Positions 6,967-9,399 of a DNA stretch of 9,399 nucleotides are shown piece by piece. The notes below the pieces were generated by a model. It saw only the letters and a list, made by a program, of their open reading frames with translations, did no database searches and was not told the DNA's origin. Source of the DNA: Bacillota bacterium (lineage in GTDB: Bacteria > Bacillota > Clostridia > Lachnospirales > Lachnospiraceae); contig JAEZGK010000007.1 in assembly GCA_023437365.1 (NCBI GenBank), positions 1-9,399 of the forward strand, given 5' to 3'. Positions within the stretch are counted from its first letter, which is position 1. Each line of letters opens with the position of its first letter. A program made the translations under genes and the position numbers.

Positions 6967-7947
6967 TCACGAATGCCAGTATGGCAGTACGTATTGCTTT
7001 GATACTCCATCTGGATGCAGTATTAATTCAACTTGGTATTTACTCCCAGTAACAAACCTTTTTAAATAGCTCCTGTCGGCAGGTTTTTTAAGAATCAATG
7101 TATCTCCATCAAATAAAACTTGTGGGATACCCGCTGTATACTCGTCAGGAAAGAGGGTGTTTGATAATGTTCTATCCAGTTTTTTATACGTGTCTAATAT
7201 CTCGTTTTTTTCAATTATCACTTTTTCAAGGGGAATATTATTCGAGTGTAGTCCGTAAATAATTTTTTTCAACGCTCTTGCTGCGTAATTGTCTACAAAA
7301 TAGAACTGTGTTAACATTTCAAGTAAAAGCCAGTTATAGCTATAGGCAGTGCTATCATTATAGTGCTTTTTATGGAATTCTTCATCTGGAAGGATAGCTC
7401 CTGTTAAATCAACTGCTTCAATAAAAAAACCAACTGATTTTCCAAAAACAGTCTTGACTGTAATTTCATGAATTCTACCGTGTTTATGTTTTAGCTTATT
7501 GTTTATTTTTCTGTTTATCGAACAAAAAGAAATGTTATTATCAAATTCTTTTACTGCTTCCCTACATTGATCATTGGTTTTTGTAGCCCTATCTAACCAA
7601 GTGTTAGCGAAATCCGTTTCTTTAGAAACATACGATGCAGGAAAGAAACACTTGAAAATATGATAAATATCATCTATATGCGAGCTGAAACTATCAAACA
7701 CTTCTTTGGTAGGTAAGTAGAAATTTGAAAATATCGGGTCGGATTTATTCTGACAATCTACAATATCTATCATTTCGTTATATGCTTTATAAAATCTATT
7801 GGCACTGACATTGTAAATAGCCAAGGGATGCTTTAACAAATGATCTTGATTGAATAGTATATTACTATTATCTTTTAATTGAGTCAAGTATGAGCATAGA
7901 TTTGTTGCTAGATTTCCATCATACTCATTGCTTCTTGTAACTTTCAT
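6967..7947 (-). CDS. Hypothetical protein, A+T-rich, family not recognised
   Basis: I do not recognise this 326-residue protein. It has no signal peptide or membrane segment and is probably cytoplasmic. It is rich in K, N, D, Y and H. The first half looks mostly helical; a basic stretch INNKLKHKHGRIHEIT (about 149-164) leads into a part with alternating strands, and the end (VLFDGDTLILKKP and VELILHPDG) looks beta-rich. The R/K-H cluster loosely recalls HEPN-type motifs, but the R-to-H spacing does not fit well, so I assign no nuclease function. ATG at 7947 is supported by AAGGA at 7956-7960. The gene has its own predicted promoter and is flanked by an insertion sequence remnant. Its base composition is clearly more A+T-rich than the FeoB, flavoprotein and oxidoreductase genes, which suggests acquisition by transfer. 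The frame is intact. Confidence 0.75.
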   Translation of the reverse strand: MKVTRSNEYDGNLATNLCSYLTQLKDNSNILFNQDHLLKHPLAIYNVSANRFYKAYNEMIDIVDCQNKSDPIFSNFYLPTKEVFDSFSSHIDDIYHIFKCFFPASYVSKETDFANTWLDRATKTNDQCREAVKEFDNNISFCSINRKINNKLKHKHGRIHEITVKTVFGKSVGFFIEAVDLTGAILPDEEFHKKHYNDSTAYSYNWLLLEMLTQFYFVDNYAARALKKIIYGLHSNNIPLEKVIIEKNEILDTYKKLDRTLSNTLFPDEYTAGIPQVLFDGDTLILKKPADRSYLKRFVTGSKYQVELILHPDGVSKQYVLPYWHS

Positions 7948-7955
7948 AACAACCG

Positions 7956-7960
7956 TCCTT
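7956..7960 (-). promoter_or_regulatory. Ribosome binding site of the hypothetical gene
   Basis: AAGGA on the minus strand lies eight bases before the ATG at 7947, supporting that start and the gene being real. Confidence 0.65.
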
Positions 7961-8073
7961 ATATTTAATCAAACTTCCTTTAATATTCCAACACTCGATT
8001 AAATCAGAATATTAGCAAACTGCCATCATTGCTTTATCCAACAACCACTTAACTTTAAACTTACTACACAATT

Positions 8074-8101
8074 ATTGTAACATACAATCAATAAAAGTAA
8101 A
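8074..8101 (-). promoter_or_regulatory. Predicted promoter of the hypothetical gene
   Basis: The minus strand has TTTACT (8096-8101), a 16-base spacer, and TACAAT (8074-8079), giving a leader of about 120 bases. The spacer shares TTGATTGT with the promoter at 6603-6630. Conservation of spacer bases, not only of the -35 and -10, means common descent or a shared regulator site. The leader (7961-8066) is A+T-rich and I see no further feature in it. Confidence 0.65.
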
Positions 8102-8207
8102 TATATAGAACACAATGTCTAACAATAAATCAATACTTGCTTACCCCATATATCAAATCTCAATAACAGCCCCCATCCCCCCAAACGCAAACAACCCGAA
8201 CCCACCG
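8074..8207 (-). repeat. Upstream module copy B (promoter, G-rich run, terminator arm)
   Basis: This is the counterpart of 6603-6713, with the same order of elements. It is about 23 bases longer, mainly between the promoter and the C-rich run (8170-8182). Its terminator hairpin is complete, so this copy shows what the other has lost. Confidence 0.65.
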
Positions 8208-8230
8208 AAAAACGGCTTGGGTTCGGGTTG
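8192..8230 (-). terminator. Rho-independent terminator of the Gfo/Idh/MocA gene
   Basis: A perfect 13-bp stem (CAACCCGAACCCA at 8192-8204, TGGGTTCGGGTTG at 8218-8230) is extended by CCG/CGG (8205-8207, 8213-8215) around an AAAAA loop, with two unpaired bases. On the minus strand it lies 45 bases after the stop of the oxidoreductase gene and is followed by TTTGCGTTT, an imperfect T-run. It separates that gene from the next promoter downstream. Confidence 0.88.
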
Positions 8231-8275
8231 CCTGTTATATCACCAATGAAATAATCAAATCAAAACGAGTATCGC

Positions 8276-9379
8276 CTACACCGTGCGTCCAGTCAGCTCC
8301 ACTGCTTGCAGCTGCGCCTTTACGCACAGCTCTGCCGCCTTAAAGGCGTGCTCTTGGGTCATGGCGTTCTCGGTGCGGTTCAGGCAGTCGAGCACCAGCG
8401 CCCCGAAGTAGGGGAAGCCGACCTGCCCGTGCACGTGGAAGTGCTTTTCGCCCTTGCCGTTTGCTAAAAACAGGTGGGCGGGGCTGTCCGGTACGCCGAT
8501 GTTCATATACTTGCGCTGCTCGATATAGCCCTCGGTGCCCAGAATAAAGCTGCGCCCGTCGCCCCACATCTGCAGGCCGTCGGGGGTAAACCAGTCCACG
8601 CGGAAGTAGCCAGTCGAGCCGTTGTCGGTGACCAGCGACGCATCGCCGAAGTCGTCAAGCTCGGGGTAGTCGGGGTGGTTGTAGTTTGCTATCTGGCTGC
8701 GGACGATGCTCGCATCCTTCGCGCCGGTGTAGAACAGTATCTGCTCAATCTGGTGGCTGCCGATGTCGCACAGGATGCCGCCGTACTGCTCCTTTTTAAA
8801 GAACCAGTCGGGGCGGTTTGCGGGGTTGCCCACACGGTGGGGACCCATGCCGATCACCTGTAAGACCCGACCGATGGCGCCCTCCTCTATCAGCTGACCC
8901 GCAAAGATTGCGGTTTCGCAGTGCAGACGCTCGGAGTAGTACACCGCGTACTTTTTACCCGTTTTGGCGCACATCTCTTTGGCTGCCGCCAGCTGGTCGA
9001 GTGTGGTCAGGGGCGCTTTGTCGGTAAAGTAGTCCTTGCCCGCCGCCATCACACGCAAGCCGAGTGCACAGCGTTCGCTGGTTACGCAGGCGCCCGCCAC
9101 GAGAAGCACCTCAGGGTCGAGTAGCACCTCGTCCTCGCTGCGCGCGATGGTAGCCTGAGGATACTGCTTTTTAAAGCCCTCCGCCTTGGCGGGGTCGGGG
9201 TCGTACACCCATTTGAGTGTACCGCCCGCCTCTACAAGCCCGTTGCACATGCCGTAGATGTGCCCGTGGTCCAGCCCCACGGCGGCAAATACGAACTCGC
9301 CCGGCTTTACAACGGGGCTTGCCTTGCCCACGGGTGCATAGTTCATACCGTCAGATGTGTTCAATGTGTTACACCTCAT
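8276..9379 (-). CDS. Gfo/Idh/MocA family NAD(P)-dependent oxidoreductase
   Basis: This is a cytoplasmic dehydrogenase of the glucose-fructose oxidoreductase/inositol dehydrogenase/MocA family, which oxidise or reduce hydroxyl groups of sugars and cyclitols with NAD(P). The N-terminal Rossmann fold has AAVGLDHGH (32-40) in place of the usual GxGxxG, then a strand ending in VYDPDP (58-63), where D60 suggests NAD. DKAPLTT (120-126) is a variant of the EKP motif. GGILCDIGSHQIEQI (200-214) supplies D205 and H209, matching the family's catalytic Asp-His pair. The 367-residue length is normal. The first ATG (9379) has no ribosome site, and the AGG that follows it forms GAGGTG, seven bases before an in-frame TTG (9362-9364); the real protein probably starts there, five residues shorter. 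Substrate is unknown. No neighbouring sugar-pathway gene is visible, but the upstream side lies beyond the window. Confidence 0.92.
   Translation of the reverse strand: MRCNTLNTSDGMNYAPVGKASPVVKPGEFVFAAVGLDHGHIYGMCNGLVEAGGTLKWVYDPDPAKAEGFKKQYPQATIARSEDEVLLDPEVLLVAGACVTSERCALGLRVMAAGKDYFTDKAPLTTLDQLAAAKEMCAKTGKKYAVYYSERLHCETAIFAGQLIEEGAIGRVLQVIGMGPHRVGNPANRPDWFFKKEQYGGILCDIGSHQIEQILFYTGAKDASIVRSQIANYNHPDYPELDDFGDASLVTDNGSTGYFRVDWFTPDGLQMWGDGRSFILGTEGYIEQRKYMNIGVPDSPAHLFLANGKGEKHFHVHGQVGFPYFGALVLDCLNRTENAMTQEHAFKAAELCVKAQLQAVELTGRTV
9370..9378 (-). promoter_or_regulatory. Ribosome binding site overlapping an upstream ATG; supports a TTG start
   Basis: The minus strand reads ATGAGGTGTAACACATTG. 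The GAGGTG (9372-9377) is at good distance from the TTG at 9364, while the ATG at 9379 has only A+T-rich sequence before it. This decides the start on spacing grounds, although the ATG frame is the same and a five-residue longer form is possible. Confidence 0.55.
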
Positions 9380-9399
9380 TATATCGTAGTTGAGTTAAA

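Noticed and set aside
7080..7947. HEPN nuclease assignment for the hypothetical gene from its R/K-H cluster.
   Set aside because: The motif needs R followed by H at 4-6 residues in a helix. Here R-K-I-N-N-K-L-K-H has a longer gap and leads into predicted strands, so the assignment is not supported.
8474..9124. Plus-strand open frames opposite the Gfo/Idh/MocA gene.
   Set aside because: They overlap a well-supported gene, have no ribosome sites and show no recognisable motifs.

Overview
The window looks like an accessory stretch of a Clostridia-like Gram-positive (Firmicutes) chromosome. The grounds are the clostridial style of the FeoB, the flavoprotein and the carbohydrate-type solute-binding repeats, good GGAGG-type ribosome binding sites, and sigma-A-like promoters. 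Base composition is uneven. The outer genes (FeoB, flavoprotein disulfide reductase, Gfo/Idh/MocA oxidoreductase) are clearly G+C-rich. The solute-binding gene is intermediate. The gene at 6967-7947 and its flanks are strongly A+T-rich, so the middle looks assembled from DNA of different origin.

Layout. (1) 1-2027, plus strand: a FeoB ferrous iron transporter, cut at its P-loop by the window edge. (2) 2051-2086: a two-way terminator shared with the convergent gene. (3) 2102-3607, minus: a dihydrolipoamide-dehydrogenase-like FAD/NAD disulfide oxidoreductase. (4) 3709-6459, minus: a secreted 916-residue protein made of two tandem CUT1-type sugar-binding domains, with no lipobox and no permease gene nearby. 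(5) 6460-6966: a 507-base non-coding stretch holding the promoter and long leader of gene 4, a truncated terminator, and a decayed ISL3-like insertion sequence fragment with a large hairpin. (6) 6967-7947, minus: an unrecognised 326-residue A+T-rich gene. (7) 7948-8275: its leader and promoter, a G-rich block, and the terminator of the next gene. (8) 8276-9379, minus: a Gfo/Idh/MocA-family oxidoreductase, probably starting at a TTG.

The most notable structure is in the non-coding DNA. The regions upstream of the solute-binding gene and of the unknown gene are diverged copies of one module: terminator arm, G-rich run, then a promoter of the form TTTACT-N16-TAnAAT with a conserved spacer. The copy at 6603-6713 appears to have been interrupted inside its terminator hairpin by the insertion sequence. 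The hairpin of that insertion sequence covers the start codon of its dead transposase. Read the other way, it is followed by a T-run, so it may now end transcription of the unknown gene.

Functionally, the genes do not form one obvious pathway. FeoB imports Fe(II), the flavoprotein handles thiol/disulfide or related redox chemistry, and the oxidoreductase acts on a sugar or cyclitol-like substrate. The tandem binding protein probably captures a sugar-like ligand outside the membrane. Each minus-strand gene seems to be its own transcription unit.
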